NCBI GenBank assembly: GCA_021613335.1 | Contig: JAJTWR010000317.1 | Coordinates: 81,001 to 145,000 of the forward strand | Reading direction: 5' to 3' | DNA length: 64,000 nucleotides | Source of the DNA: Whitmania pigra | Taxonomy: Eukaryota > Annelida > Clitellata > Hirudinida > Haemopidae | Shown here: positions 1 to 12,436 of the stretch, piece after piece | Layout of the letters: each line of letters starts with the position of its first letter | Position numbering within the stretch: position 1 is the stretch's first letter | Translations under genes and position numbers: made by a program | The notes under the pieces: model-generated | Databases searched by the model: none | Told to the model about the DNA's origin: nothing | What the model saw: the letters and a program-made list of their open reading frames with translations, nothing else

Positions 1-2
1 CT

Positions 3-173
3 CTCATAGAGGCTTCTATTTTTGAACGACGTTTCTTTCATTCATCGTCAACCTCATTTAAAGCCAATTACGCAACGGTGTATTTACGGGAATCACTTTT
101 ACCTCTTTATCCAACAGACATTGAGGCAGGAGAGACTCAACTGATTTGTCGTTCGAATCATCTTGAGGGCTGA
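3..173 (+). CDS. C-terminal end of an unidentified gene (partial)
   Basis: A frame is open from the left edge of the window to a TGA at 171-173, giving 56 codons with no obvious low-complexity bias. The visible peptide is mixed hydrophilic and aromatic and ends in a Cys-Arg-Ser-Asn-His-Leu-Glu-Gly tail. I do not recognise it. It would be the last exon of a + strand gene that starts outside the window. Its stop lies only 87 bp from the stop of the convergent minus-strand gene, so the two 3' untranslated regions probably overlap. A chance open frame of this length is possible, so the call is tentative. Confidence 0.4.
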   Translation, partial: LIEASIFERRFFHSSSTSFKANYATVYLRESLLPLYPTDIEAGETQLICRSNHLEG

Positions 174-259
174 AGATAATTTAAGTCATTTAGGTGAATT
201 CACATTATTATCGCTTTAATTTTTGTCTGACTTTGATACTAAAGGTTCTTTAAACTATT

Positions 260-3200
260 TTAATTTTTCGAATAATCAATGTATTCTAGGTTGTGATTTA
301 TAAATAGCCTCAAAATTTTTATATTTGTAAATAGCCTGCATAAATGGTTCAAATACCTTGCAGAGGAATAATTCTGTACAAAGTCCAGGAGCTCAACCAA
401 TTTCTCTCTGAACTCTTCTTCTGATGTAATACCTTGTTTCGTTTGAGCGAGTTGTGAAATGTTTGACATTTTGCCATCACTAATTTTCCTGTTATTCTCG
501 ACTTCCAGATTCTGAGGAGAGACTTTCGTTTCAGAACTTAACCATACTTCAGTACCTTCCGCAATTTTTGACGAATTGTCCTTTTTGTAAACACTAGTGT
601 CAGTAGCTAGTTCTTCACTTCTTTTGAAGTCAGACAAATCATTTTCTGGACTGTCAAAATGGTAAAGATCTGGAAAAAACTGGTGCAGCTGACGGTTCAG
701 TTGTTGATGATCCATCGGAGTCTCTTGTGTTATCAGGTTTGAAGAATCTGAAATTGGAAACTCATCGTCTGCTTGGGAAAAACCGCCGAGAGAACTGAAA
801 TGATTTATGCCTTGAGATTCTTCTTTTAGGTTTTCACCTTCAAACTGATATTGTCCGTTTTTGCTATTAACCTTTTGTGCAGAAAATAAAAAACAATCTT
901 TGCTGTTTTTGTCTAAGTTAGCTTTAAGACTAGTAGAGTCCTTTTTTGATAAATTATTTAAGTCCTTAGTTTGATTCGCATTGCAGTTGCTTGAAAATAC
1001 ATGTCCTACATGTGACTGATGACTTTGCGACAAAAGTTTGTTTTTAAGTGAGGCACATGACACTTGAAGGATCCTAGATGCTTTAGGATTGCAAGATGAC
1101 ATCTGAGTGTCGTTACTCTTTGCGCTAGATATTTTTTTTATATTGGTTTCGCAATTAGTTTCATCTTGACAGTCTTGCATGCCTTTCTCAATTTGATGAG
1201 GTCCAGCACTCAGAGCCAATTGCCTCGATTTAATCAACCTCTCGTTTGCTTCCATAGTCTCTTTCCTAAGGAGTTCACATTTCATTTCTGTAAGTTTACT
1301 TGTCTCCAAAAGCTTTTCTTGAAGAGAAATCAACTCCATAAGTTTTGCGGTTTTTTCATTTTGAAGGCGAATCAGATATTCATTCGTCACATTCACATCT
1401 GGAAGATCATTAACTTGAATGGCAATCGCTTCATTTTCAAGGAAAATGTTATCACTCGGAGATTCTTGCAAGGAAGCGCTGAAGGATTGCAAAAAAAGGG
1501 CGTTGTCAATTGGTTCCATCGTGTTTGAAAGGGCGGCAACCTCAGATACTAATGAAGTACTGGGACATGATTCTGCAAAACAGGGATTCAAGCTTTCCAA
1601 CGTCACAAAAGTTGGTTCTGTCGAGGAAATATTGAAAAATATTGATGGATCTAAAATATTTAACTCCGTTGAGGATGCTGACAGTTGTGTGGAGCGTTTG
1701 GATGGAAGAACGTACGTGGTCGATGAAAGACATGCAGTCGATTGAACCGAGAACGAGTGAGAATAATTTAGCGTAGTTGTTTTAGAAAAACTCATAAATT
1801 GCTGATTTTCGCAAGTCATTTGTTCTGGCAATATTTGAGTCGATTCAGAATTTCTTTTGTGTGTCGATGTCTTCTTCTGTTTGTAGAGATTAGGGATGAC
1901 TATGGATGGACGTCCATTGGTGTTTGTGGTCAAAGAAGTTCGAACAATTTCATCCAATCTTGCTCCAATTAAACTGCTCGTGGTTAAGACGACGTTGGGT
2001 GGTATGACATCTTTAGATCGATCGTTAAGTTCATTTGGAAGAGGCGAAGGTGGCGAGGGGGGAGGGTTTTGAGGTTTAGATTGGTGAATTGTTTGTGTTG
2101 GAGATGCAAATGCTGATGGAAGAATTTGTGGAGCTTGGAGAAGAGAGAGGTGATTAGAAGCAATACTGGCTGTTTTCTTTTGCTGAACTGGAATGGATGG
2201 GGTTAACACCGAAGTTGTCAAAGTAAATGGATACGAAGTCACTGACATTCGCAGTATTTTTGAGCCACAAACCAAAGTTTCTTTTTTTGCTTCCGTTTTT
2301 GGTAACCTAAGGATTTTAGCTTTGCTGTTGGAGCAAACATTGGGGAGTGGGGTGTTGCTTGTAGGAAAGGCATTTGAAACCAGTTTGGAAGAATTTTGAA
2401 GATTTGTTGAAAGTTCGGATGATAATTGTTGATATAATTTTAAAAACAGCAGTGGTTGGTTCACTGCTAAATCACAAGCCGATGAAACCTCGTTGGGTTT
2501 ATTCGAGCCAAAGATATTAAGAATTGAGGTAATGTAATTGAGAATTTCCATGTTTTTCGTTGGATGTTTGTCAAATGCATTCAAGTTTTGGAGGTCTTCA
2601 GGTGAATTCAGCAACGAAGATGATGATATTCCAGAGTCCTGCTGAATAACTTTTACGTTTTCTTTTGTTGTAGATATTCTTTTGAAGAGTTTCCTGTTGT
2701 ACTGAGGAATGATTTCAATTGGGTATTGATTGGCTGGGCTTGAGTATTGAATTATTTCAGAGATTAATTGGCCGTTATTTCTGTTAGCCTGTTGATTGGA
2801 CATATTTTCCTGTTTATGCAATAGCTCGTTTAACCCGTGATGCGGCAACATGTTTGTGTTATCGACTAAGTTATTAGATAACAGGCAGTTTTGAATCTGA
2901 TTTTGAGTTTTAGACCTGAGAGGTTCAGTGATATCTGACAAAGAACCTGGAAATGGTAACTTGAATCTTTTTCCATTAAATGGAGCAGCATTTGTTTGGT
3001 TTTGAGGGCTTGAGACTTCATTCATTTGTTGAGATATACTGAAATTTGGTCCAGTAACTAAAAGATCACCAGGCTCCTTAAAATTTTGCTTCTGGTTCTC
3101 TATCTGATTTGGAATCAATCGTGAAAGGGCAGCGTTAAGAAGAGCCTGATCCATGTTGATTTGCTCCAATGATGAATTTATTTTTGTCTGTAAATTATTT

Positions 3201-6200
3201 AATTTATAAGGACTACTCGAGCAAGCAACCTCTTTTGAAAACGTCATGTTGAGATTTTGAGCAGAAAACACGTTGTTCTTGCTGTTTTGAGTGTTTGAGA
3301 CCTTAGAGATACTGCTCAAATGTGAGTTAACAGTTTGCGTTTGAGGAAACGCCAGGGAAGAAAGACTGTTGACTCCAACGAAATTGGATAGATTTAGTGG
3401 AAGGAGATTGTTTTGGATATCTTGACTAGCAATCATCGTTGGTGTGGAATGTTGTGATCCAGAAAAGTTAGTTGCAATCAAATTGCTAGACAATCTGTTA
3501 ATGACTTCAGCTGCTGAATTTTTGACTGTCGAAGCCACGAAATCCATCCCTTTCTTATTCTTCGCTTGACTCCTACTTCTGTGTCTTTTGAGGTTCTTGT
3601 TACTTTTGTTTCCGTTTACGATTCTAAATATTGGTTTCTGATTGGCCATCTGAGACACATTTACAGAAGGGATCAGTGTCTGGCTGTCTTTAATTATTTC
3701 CTCCGAAGACGTCGTGCCTGCCAGTGAAGTGTTGTGGAAATTACTCGAATCACTGAATGTGAAAATGGAATCGTTGTTTGTGTTGCTGATTGGAGGGCGA
3801 CTGAGGAAATTGTCATCGACCTTTTTACATTGCTTTTTTGTTAACGGTTTTTGTTGAGTACTTGCCATTTTGCTCATGCATGATAACTCCACAGAATTAT
3901 TGTTCTGGTCAAGTTTCTCATCATTTGTATTTGTAAATAAAGGTTGCTGTATCGTGAAAATATTTTGTTTCATCGTAGAAGTCACAGGATGGGCTGACGA
4001 AATAACACTTGGGCAACTGAAAAAACAAGATGATGTTCTGGACGAAAGCTGTTGAAAAGACGTACAAGAAGTGGTTGAAACAATAGGATGATTGTTTGAT
4101 GTTGGATTCAAGACATCTTTGTTGTGATTCACCATATTTTGCTGGAATGAGTTTTCAACATTGTTGACAGATGAAGAAGACGACCTTGGTACTTCGCCGA
4201 ATCTGTCCAACAAAGGCTTGTTACTGTTTTGCAGAGTTTTTGTGAGAGTTTCGTTGAGAAGCGTCAAAAATTTTGCGTCACATTTTCCAACGTCGATTGC
4301 AGTGGAAAGGAAGTTATTGAGAAAGTTACTTAGAGTAGAAGTCCCTTCGTTGTTACAGGGTGTTGAAGAGGTTGAATATGGTTTCGTGTTAGAATTGGAA
4401 ACACAGTTATCTACTTGCAGTGTTTGGTCTTGGGTGACACTCTTTAAACTGTGTTCAGCTTTGTTCAATTGTTGTTGCATTTGAAGAATCAATTGTCTTT
4501 GCTTCAATGCCACCAGTATATCGTTGCTTAGCAACGGCGTCTGTGACAGCCAATTCGAAAGGAGATCGACCGGAGGAGTAGAAGATACTTTGGGAGATGA
4601 TGTTGTAAGCGCAGATAAAACTGATTGATGTGAGATAGAAGATGGAACGTTTTCTGAGAAAACATTTTGACAAAATTGAGTATCATCGACTCTGTTTGAA
4701 ATGTTGTCATTTTCTACTGGCAGAAATTCTTGGTATCTGGAAAGAACCGTGGCCAAGGAAGAACTCATGTTGGGATTCATTCGAAAAGTTGACTTGAAAT
4801 CAAATGTATCATCGTGCGTAAATATGGCAGCAAAAGCTGATTTTTTCTCTTTGCCTTTTCTGAATTTCTTTTGTTTCCTTAAAATTTTGGATATTTTTGG
4901 CCTTGAAGAAGTAAAAACAGATTGAGACATTTGATTAGAGCAGGGTGTACTGAGGCTAGAAGGTGTAGAAGACGTTATTGCTGTAGACAAATCTACAATT
5001 TGTTAGAAATTCTGTAAAATTGTTGAAGTGAAAATTAAAAAAAAAAAATTTTCCGACCAAACACAATCAGTACAACAACAAAAAATAGTCCAAAAAAAAC
5101 CTCATCCGAAAATTTTTAAAGACTCCATCATGGCTCGGAGTCTCCACGGGATTATAAAATGAATTTAACTTAAATAAATAACTAAAACTGCATACAAATT
5201 AAAAATGAAAACAACACGAATAACAGTAAATAATTAGTTCTATTAATTTCAATCAACCACTCTTCAGTAAGCTCAGTTCCCCTATCCTCACAACCCACTT
5301 CCTTCCTTCACGTTGACTTTTCTTAATTTTTCTTGAAGCAATTTTTTGCAAATCTCCCTGTCTTCTTTCGACAAATCAAGACTCAGTATAAATTTGCTAA
5401 AGTCTTAACAATCTTTCAATTTGTCGCTGTTGTCCAAAACCATATTCTTACTAGAACACCTTTTTTTTTCAAATTGATTTAAATATCTAAATTATTTTAC
5501 TAATTATTAATATACGTTTATCGGACAACTTATATATATATATATATATATATATATGTAATTGTTTAAGTTGAGTTTTTAATCAAGGATGCACTCAGGT
5601 CATCGTAGTACAAATTACCATGAATTACAAGCGACACAAACAAATTAAAATATTGATAATTATATTCTCACAGTAAGTTGCTCCGTATGATTTAAATTCA
5701 AAATATTTGAAGCATGGGGCAGATATAGGATTAAACAGTGAAATTCGGAGATCAAACGAGAACAGGCCGGATGTGGTTTAGAAGTGCTTTAAGCACCACC
5801 TCGGAGATAAGTTGTAAAGAATGCTTCGTAAAAACTCACTGTGTGTACCCAATTATATATCTGAGAATCTTCAGGGATGGTCGTGTTTTTTAGAAATTTT
5901 TTACCTGCTTAAGAAACACTGGATACGAAAGCGACACGTAAAATTTTTGCTTTAAAAAATTCGTCGTCTATTAAAGAATAAAATTTGCCTCTTGGCAATG
6001 AAGTGTTGATGTCTTTGTAATAAGCATTTAAAAACTCACCTGATGTTTGAACATCTGTTTGAGAAGACACGACTCCATCACTGCTGATAGTCGTTCTGGT
6101 GACAAACCGGTTGATGGTGGGAGTAATTGTGGCGATGTTAGATGAAGATGGCAGAGATACTTTCTGATTTTTCAGACATTCGGTTATCAACTTGATGCTG

Positions 6201-6780
6201 TCCTCCTCCAACGTTGTTTGAGGTAAGAATGATATATCTTCCGTGACTAAGGATGTTGCAGATGATAATTGAAGTGGTGGTGGTGATAATAATGGTGCAA
6301 ATGTTGATGGAAAAATTGCTGAAGAGGAAATCAATGTTGGCGATGATTTGAAAGAAGCCACTGACGTTGACGTACGTGTCTCATTTCTTGAGAATGGCAT
6401 CTGAAGACTCGAGGTTGAAAACGCCAGTTGTGATGGGGGTGAACTGAACGAGGGCGATGAGAGCGATGACGATGACGACGGAACAACGTAAGATGAAGAC
6501 AAGACGGGAGCAGCAAGTCTTCGTTTTTTAATCAATGATAACGTTAGCTGACAAGGAGGAAGTGGAAACTTGAATAGAGGCGATGGTGGAGTGGAAAGCT
6601 GATGATCCTCTATCAATGGATGAGAGAGATTAGGTGACTGGTCAGGTGATGGATCAGGTGAGGGGTCAGGTGAGGGAGGTAGCATGAAAGGAGAAGGTGG
6701 AAGTGGTGAAATGGGTGAAGTCAGCGGCTGGTGAAACTTCAAATTGTCCCACATTTCTTCCATTTTGTTGGATCGAGTCT
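260..6780 (-). CDS. Large Ser/Pro/Asn-rich protein, function unknown
   Basis: Two long open exons join in frame. The upstream exon (6780 down to 6040) ends CAG|GTGAGT, and the downstream exon (4980 down to 260) begins after TCTACAG; the split codon is G|CA (Ala). From the Met at 6763 the product is about 1,814 residues. It is low-complexity. Near the N-terminus there is a Pro-Ser-Pro-Asp repeat around 6640-6660 and a KKRR basic patch. Later come Ser/Thr/Asn/Gln-rich tracts, basic clusters (KILRKQKKFRKGKEKK; KRHRSRSQAKNKK), a Leu/Glu/Lys stretch likely to form a coiled coil (near 1200-1390) and a more ordered C-terminus. This composition suggests a nuclear regulatory or RNA-associated protein, but I recognise no domain. 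The first exon may be preceded by others, since TTGCAG at 6784-6779 looks like an acceptor. Confidence 0.7.
5531..5556. repeat. (TA)n microsatellite
   Basis: About 13 TA dinucleotide units in the intron between the two recognised exons of the large Ser/Pro-rich gene. Confidence 0.95.
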
Positions 6781-6989
6781 GCAAGGCATTGTGAAATATG
6801 TTTATTAATAATTAATAATTAATATTATTTTTAATATTGCTATTTCATTCCCAGTAATTTCGTCCAAATTTCATTTATGTTTTTGTTAGAAAATAAGAAT
6901 GGATAGTTTTTTGATGAAAGACAAAACATTCTATATACATGCCGTTATTATTGCTGGATTGTTTGAAACAGATATCTTCTGATCTTTGG

Positions 6990-8200
6990 TAATTCCATAC
7001 TAGCTGTGTTCTTGGACTTACAAAAGGTATTCGATTCAGCAAATAATTAAATAATTCTAAAACAAAAACTTGAAAATCATGGTGTCGGGAGAACTGTTTT
7101 AAATTGGTTTAACAATTATTTGAAAAACGGAAGACAAAGGTCTCTTTGAACAATATTCTCTCAAGTGACTTGTTATTGGGTCCCACTAGGACCTCTTCTT
7201 TTTACTGTTTATGTGAATATAGGACCTGCAATTCTCAAATTGTTTGTTATATGCAGATAACATTGTTGCTTGCTTATCTGGGAATCACATCGGCAATCTT
7301 ATCTCCACTTTGAATGATGAATTAGTTAATTTTCGTAAAAGGTTTGTTGTAAGGGGATAGTCTTTAAATTTAAAGAAATCGAATTTTATCTTACTTCATA
7401 CACCAATAAAACATCCTTCTTTTGTTCTTCATACTGCCGGAGATAATGTTTAATTGAACAAAGCGCCACACGTTAGATATCTTCGAGTAATTATTGGTGA
7501 ACATCTTTCTTAGTCAAAACACTTTAATTACATTAATAGTTGCATTGTCAAGAATAAACGAATTTTTCACGTAAACACTAAGATTGCCCTCTTGTTATAA
7601 TTATAATTATTTTACCTTATATTCTTTGGTTTTTTTTTAATGGGAGTTACTCTAATAATGTTTCATACGGCCCGTGTTAAACCCTAAAACTCAGGAATTC
7701 AGTTCCTCACTATCCAAGACAACAGTAAAGTTCTTCTCCATTCAATGTTATGGTCCTAGGTCATTGTCAACTACGTGTGTGGTGATTAAAAGTAGCAGTT
7801 CTATTGCCTTTAATTTGATGTACGTATAGTGGAGCTCTTTGGCAATTTTCCTCGTCAAATAATTTGCTCGTCTCCTTGTCAGAGAAAATTTTACCCCAGC
7901 CATTTAAAAAAATAATAATTTTATAAACTTCAATTTAATTTGTAACCTTTTTTCTAACCATAAAAATTCTGATGTCTTATTGGATATATGTAAAGATATC
8001 CTCATGGTTTTCAAAGGCCCTAAAATGCTATTTTGCATATTTTACATGATCTATTCGTTAAATTTATTTGAAATTTTACAGGAGGTTTACATGCAAAAAA
8101 TGATGGTACGTATAAAATCTACTAATATTGAACTTATATTTAACAATTGGTTATCAGTTGGTTTGCGTGCTGACTGTACTCCTTGAAAAAATCCTAAAAA
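6990..8200 (+). pseudogene. Decayed non-LTR retrotransposon reverse transcriptase
   Basis: Fragments of a Jockey/CR1-type reverse transcriptase can be read across several frames. They include a motif-A block (VFLDLQKVFDS, from about 7006), a KL..HGVG...W..NYLKNGRQ block (about 7065-7140), a VPLGPLLF..YVN block (about 7180-7215) and a degenerate catalytic box read as YADN near 7250. Downstream, similarity continues weakly to about 7560 and perhaps to 8200. Frameshifts and stops are frequent, so the copy is dead. The 5' part with the endonuclease is missing. Assignment to a clade is by motif spacing only. Confidence 0.75.
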
Positions 8201-10020
8201 TTGTATATTTTTGGCGGTATTGTATAAAGTCGTTTTATTTCCATCACTAGAGTTGGTCTTAACGCGGAAACTTATTCGTCCTCAAGACTTATCACAAATA
8301 CTTAATATCTGCATTTGTTATTCCATGGAAACAAAGTCTCTTTTAAAAAGACAATTGTTGCCTAAATACGAATGTTTTTAAATGTGAAACATATTAAATG
8401 GGCATTAAATTGAATTTTTAAAAAAATTCAAGATGAGTAAAATAATCAAGTGGAGGTTTTTGATAAAATTCACATATTAATATTAGAAATGATAATATTT
8501 GTTTATTAATATTACCATTAATAATGAATTTAACTCTTATTAGAATTATTAACAGCTTTAATATAGTCAAAATCGCTTTGCCTACCTCAACCCGGAGTTG
8601 TGAAACTTGTTTAGTTCATCATCTTCAAATCAACTGCCAATGAAAGGTCATCATCGAGCATCAACAAGGTTTCCTTCCACAATGATTCTTCACAGAACAA
8701 TCTTCACTTCATCTCTTCTAATTTCATGAAACAAAACTAATGCACATTAAGAAATAAAATTGACGATACTAAATTATGAAAATAAGAACTAGCTTAACAT
8801 GAGAGTGTCGCTTAATCAATGTTACGCTGAGTCCTTTTAAACCTGGGAGTGCTCATCACACAGACAAAAGAGTGGAGATTCGAAGCAGAAGCTGATGCAA
8901 ATCGTTTGAATCTGAACGTTAAGATGAAGATATCGGAAATTTATTGCAACACAATTGTTAACATAATTCTTGAAATCAATCAATTAAAGACTTATATAAT
9001 TACCCTAATTAGCAAATAAAACTTATCTCTTAAAACTCAATGGTTGAAAAGAGACCCTAAAAAAATGAAGCACATAAATACGAAGAGAACAAAAACAATA
9101 AAAATAAAGTGACGCGTTAAAAGATGCTCGTATAAACGTTACTCTTCATCATCCTTTTGTCTGCCACAGCTGGCATTTTGAGTTTCAATTAACAGACCTT
9201 AGAGAGCGTAATTTTTAAGGACTAACTAAAGCTTCAGTTATTTATAACTTGCCCATCCAAGCACTGTATTTGTTCATTTCTTTAATATTCTATAACTTTA
9301 AATTCGTTAATTCGTATTTAGCCGATATTTTAAGAATCCCATTGAATATTTCTATCGAATGTGGTGGCAGCACAATCCCACGACCATTTCTATAGAGCTG
9401 CTTCCCAAGGTCGCTCACTAAAGTCTAAATCATCCTAGTTATGCGACGGACTGTAGTCAAACGAATACATAAAGGGCGCGCTCTCTGGCGGTGAAATCTG
9501 AGTTGAACATCGACTTGATAAACACGAACGAACATAGTTGGTTTTTTTTTTATAAATTGAAAAGCATTTCAATTGTATTTCTGTGTTACCAATGGTTGCG
9601 ATCAATTATACTACCATTGCCACCGCATGCAGAACGCACTCCATTCGGCCAACCTGCATGCCAAACTCACTGGTGTTGAAGACAACTAAAACTAATTAAT
9701 GCTAAATTTATATTAAAATAAAAAACAAATTATGGTCAAGATATTGCTCTGGAAAATCGACTGGCTCAGTGATATTCCTATAACTGAAACTAAAACTGGA
9801 AACTAGAATTATTGTAATAAAACGGATATAGAAATGATAGCTAAAAAACTTTATAAAAACTTGAATGATTTTATTTCAGTTTCTATAGTTTTTGATAATT
9901 TACAAAAATTTATTGTCTTTGCAATCACAGTTTCTCGCAAAATTGCGCACCGCTACTTCCCGTTTATCGTTCGTTATCATACTTTCTCACGTGTATAAAG
10001 AAATGGCTAGCATAATAATG
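8200..10020. other. Non-coding stretch
   Basis: AT-rich DNA without convincing open frames or splice-linked exons. The only recognisable item is the reverse-strand SINE fragment listed separately at 9585-9670. Confidence 0.6.
9585..9670 (-). repeat. tRNA-derived SINE, truncated copy
   Basis: The reverse complement of this stretch matches the head of the SINE found at 15614 and 22515. It contains a TTGGCCGAATGGAG-like A-box region followed by the GCATGCGGTGGCAATGG body. Only the 5' part is recognisable. It is one of four copies seen in the window. Confidence 0.7.
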
Positions 10021-10914
10021 TAGGGTTGCAGATCGACTAATTTTTTTACTCGCGATTAGTCGCACGATTAATTATTTTAATCGCAGCTAACGAATTTTTA
10101 ATCGCACCATCCCATTATCCAATTAATTCCCCAAAACACTTAAATTTTTCTTCAATAAATCAATCAAGTGCTTTCTGAATGATGATTGAAGACTTGAAGA
10201 CGGCATGTGCTCAAACTAAACTTGTCTCCCAAAAATCGTCCTACCATCGTTTTTTGCGGCCATCTTTTCTTCGTAAACAAACGGGAAGTAGTAGGAATAA
10301 AACAAAGACTTGACATTTTTGATAAAAACGTTTTAAATTAAATTTTTTAAATTTAACGCATTAATCCCAGAAACTTTTTAACGCGTTAACATCCCTTTAA
10401 CGCAGTGGTTCTCAACCCCCGGTCCGTGAATCAAATGGTACCGGGCCGCCCAAGGAACAATAAATTATTTCAATTTCATTAAAAAAATTAAAATAGTTTG
10501 TAGGGCTTGAGAACAACCGCTGCCATCTCTTTCTTAGCGTGTTCGGTAAAATTATTGAGTCTGATTTTGTAACATTTTAAGAATAACGATTAACTTACCA
10601 AAAAAATAATACACTTTTTAATTAAATTAAATTTTTAATTTAAAATAATTTTTAATAATTTAATTAAGTGATTACAGTGAAGTAATTTCATTATTATCTT
10701 TTTTCCTTTTCATTGTGGGACACTGAACTTTGCCCCATAACTTCACCAGGCTCCAATCGTGCAGGAAATTATATAATTATTTTTTGTAATTTTATTACGT
10801 AATATTCAACTCAACTCCACTCCCCCGGTCCGCGGTAAAATTATCAGGCATTGACCGGTCCGCGGCGAAAAAAAGGTTGAGGACCACTGCTTTAACGCAA
10901 AATCTGCAGGCCTA
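10021..10914. mobile_element. Older non-autonomous hAT-like element, interrupted by a second hAT
   Basis: The left end TAGGGTTGCAGATCG and the reverse complement of the right end, TAGGCCTGCAGATTT, form imperfect terminal inverted repeats. They are flanked by TAATAATG on the left and CAATGATG on the right, a 6/8 match compatible with an old 8-bp target-site duplication. The interior contains palindromic TAATCGCGATTAAT-type motifs. No transposase frame is visible. Without the nested insertion and its extra target copy the element is about 400 bp. The 8-bp duplication length fits the hAT superfamily; the family itself is inferred. Confidence 0.65.
10403..10889. mobile_element. Non-autonomous hAT element (487 bp) with perfect 8-bp TSD
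   Basis: The element starts CAGTGGTTCTCAACC and ends GGTTGAGGACCACTG, an inverted pair with one mismatch. It is flanked by identical CTTTAACG octamers at 10395-10402 and 10890-10897. Sub-terminal GGTCCG/CCGCGG motifs occur at both ends, a pattern typical of short hAT derivatives. There is no coding capacity. The insertion sits inside the element at 10021-10914 and is therefore the younger of the two; the perfect duplication agrees with that. Confidence 0.9.
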
Positions 10915-11092
10915 CAATGATGCAACTCTCTTGACGTGAACGTGAAAGCCCTGTGTGGGATTATTTTGATGAGTTTGATGGAAATTTTAAGTATTTAGCG
11001 GTAAAGAACGATGGCATAATCTGCGGAAAAGTCATAATAAGCAAAAACGCCACTAGCATGAAGGTGAATCTGCAAGCACATAACCCAGAAAC

Positions 11093-11706
11093 GGTGACCC
11101 GTCGTAACAACCCGGCGACAAAATAGCCCCGACAATGTGTTAAACAAAAAATTTTGTGGGTTGAATACATTAACCGATAATTGATTCCAAATTTAATTCG
11201 AAGTTAGTGGTTTGAATGCTTTTATGACCGTTTTGAGTTTAATTGGTATCAGGGAATTTCATCAAGTGGAAGATTTATCGTCTAAAATATTATTAGGATT
11301 CCGGCTACTTCCTCACTTTACATGGACTTTTCAAGTTGGTATTTAATGTAAATTATCGATTGACAAGCAACATGTGAATCTGCTCAAAGAAAATTTACCA
11401 GACACTCATTAAGTCACGAAGGTTCCTTTGATCGTTTAATTTCTTTTGATCCTTCCCCGAGTTCCCGTTGCAATGTGTACAATGAAGTTTGATTTGGAAT
11501 TTATCGATGGACGTACAACATATTCGAGCCACACAAAGTGAATCACCTTATCGGACTCACCTTATCATCACGTCATGTGGACATGTAACAAATCCACAAT
11601 GAACCAATTTTACCGCTATTTTGACGGGGATGTTTCGACGGAACCATTTTGACGGGGCTGATTTGACGGGGCTATATTGTCGCCGGGCTGTTAATACGGG
11701 GTGCCC
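11093..11706. mobile_element. 614-bp terminal-inverted-repeat element with 8-bp TSD
   Basis: The left end (GGTGACCCGTCGTAACAACC...) and the reverse complement of the right end (GGGCACCCCGTATTAACAGC...) stay similar for about 40 bp, including a shared CCCGGCGACAA.ATAGCCCCG core. CCAGAAAC occurs directly outside both ends (11085-11092 and 11707-11714), a perfect 8-bp target duplication. Near the right end a TTTGACGGGGCT-like unit is repeated in tandem. No transposase is present. The 8-bp duplication fits hAT or P-type insertion, but the GG...CC ends are not the usual CA...TG of hAT, so I leave the superfamily open. Confidence 0.85.
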
Positions 11707-12436
11707 CCAGAAACTCATAATAAATACGTCGAGAAAGAAAGCAAGAAATCGTTGAAGCTTAAACAACTGAAATTCCAACAAGTTCAAGCATCTATCTGCA
11801 TTAGTAGAGTCTAATGGTGCAGCAAAAACTTTGCAATCAGCTCATGACCGCTACTTGTTGGACCTCAAACAGTAATCAATTCAGAACGCACTAAAATACT
11901 GGATTGATAACCAGGTCACATGGCTATCTCGCAGTTCTTGACATTCTGGTATCACCAGAAATAAAAGTAATTTTATAAGTATAAAATTATTTTATAATTG
12001 ATATATGCTAAATAATTTTTTATTTAAAATTAGATTGCATAATTTTTATTTAAAATTATGTTGCATGGTGTTACTTAAATTATATCGCACAATTTGTCAT
12101 TGATTTATAATACGATACATACGAATCAAAAAAAGAGTCATAATTCTATTCGGCAAACTGTATATGAACCCAACTGAAAACAGCATCCATTGATAAGAGC
12201 TTGAAGTAGGAATCGACTCTGGCTCCGGCAAATTTTAGCCGGGGTTTGCATAAATCGTATGTTAGAAATTTTGATAATTATTTTAAAATGCGAACGTCGA
12301 TTCTATGCCTGAATTCAAGTTATGATAAAATCTCTCATTTGATGGAATAAAATCGTCAGGTATTAGTTGTAGAAACTCTTGCGAGTGGCTGGTATTTCAA
12401 CTCCTAATGGATCAGCACCAACAAATTAATAATTTG

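Noticed and set aside
1166..4925. Plus-strand open frames of 60-120 codons
   Set aside because: They lie antisense to the continuous 4.7-kb coding exon and have no splice-linked partners or recognisable domains.
6331..6516. His/Arg-rich minus-strand frame
   Set aside because: It overlaps the Ser/Pro-rich exon in another frame; the Ser codon bias explains it.
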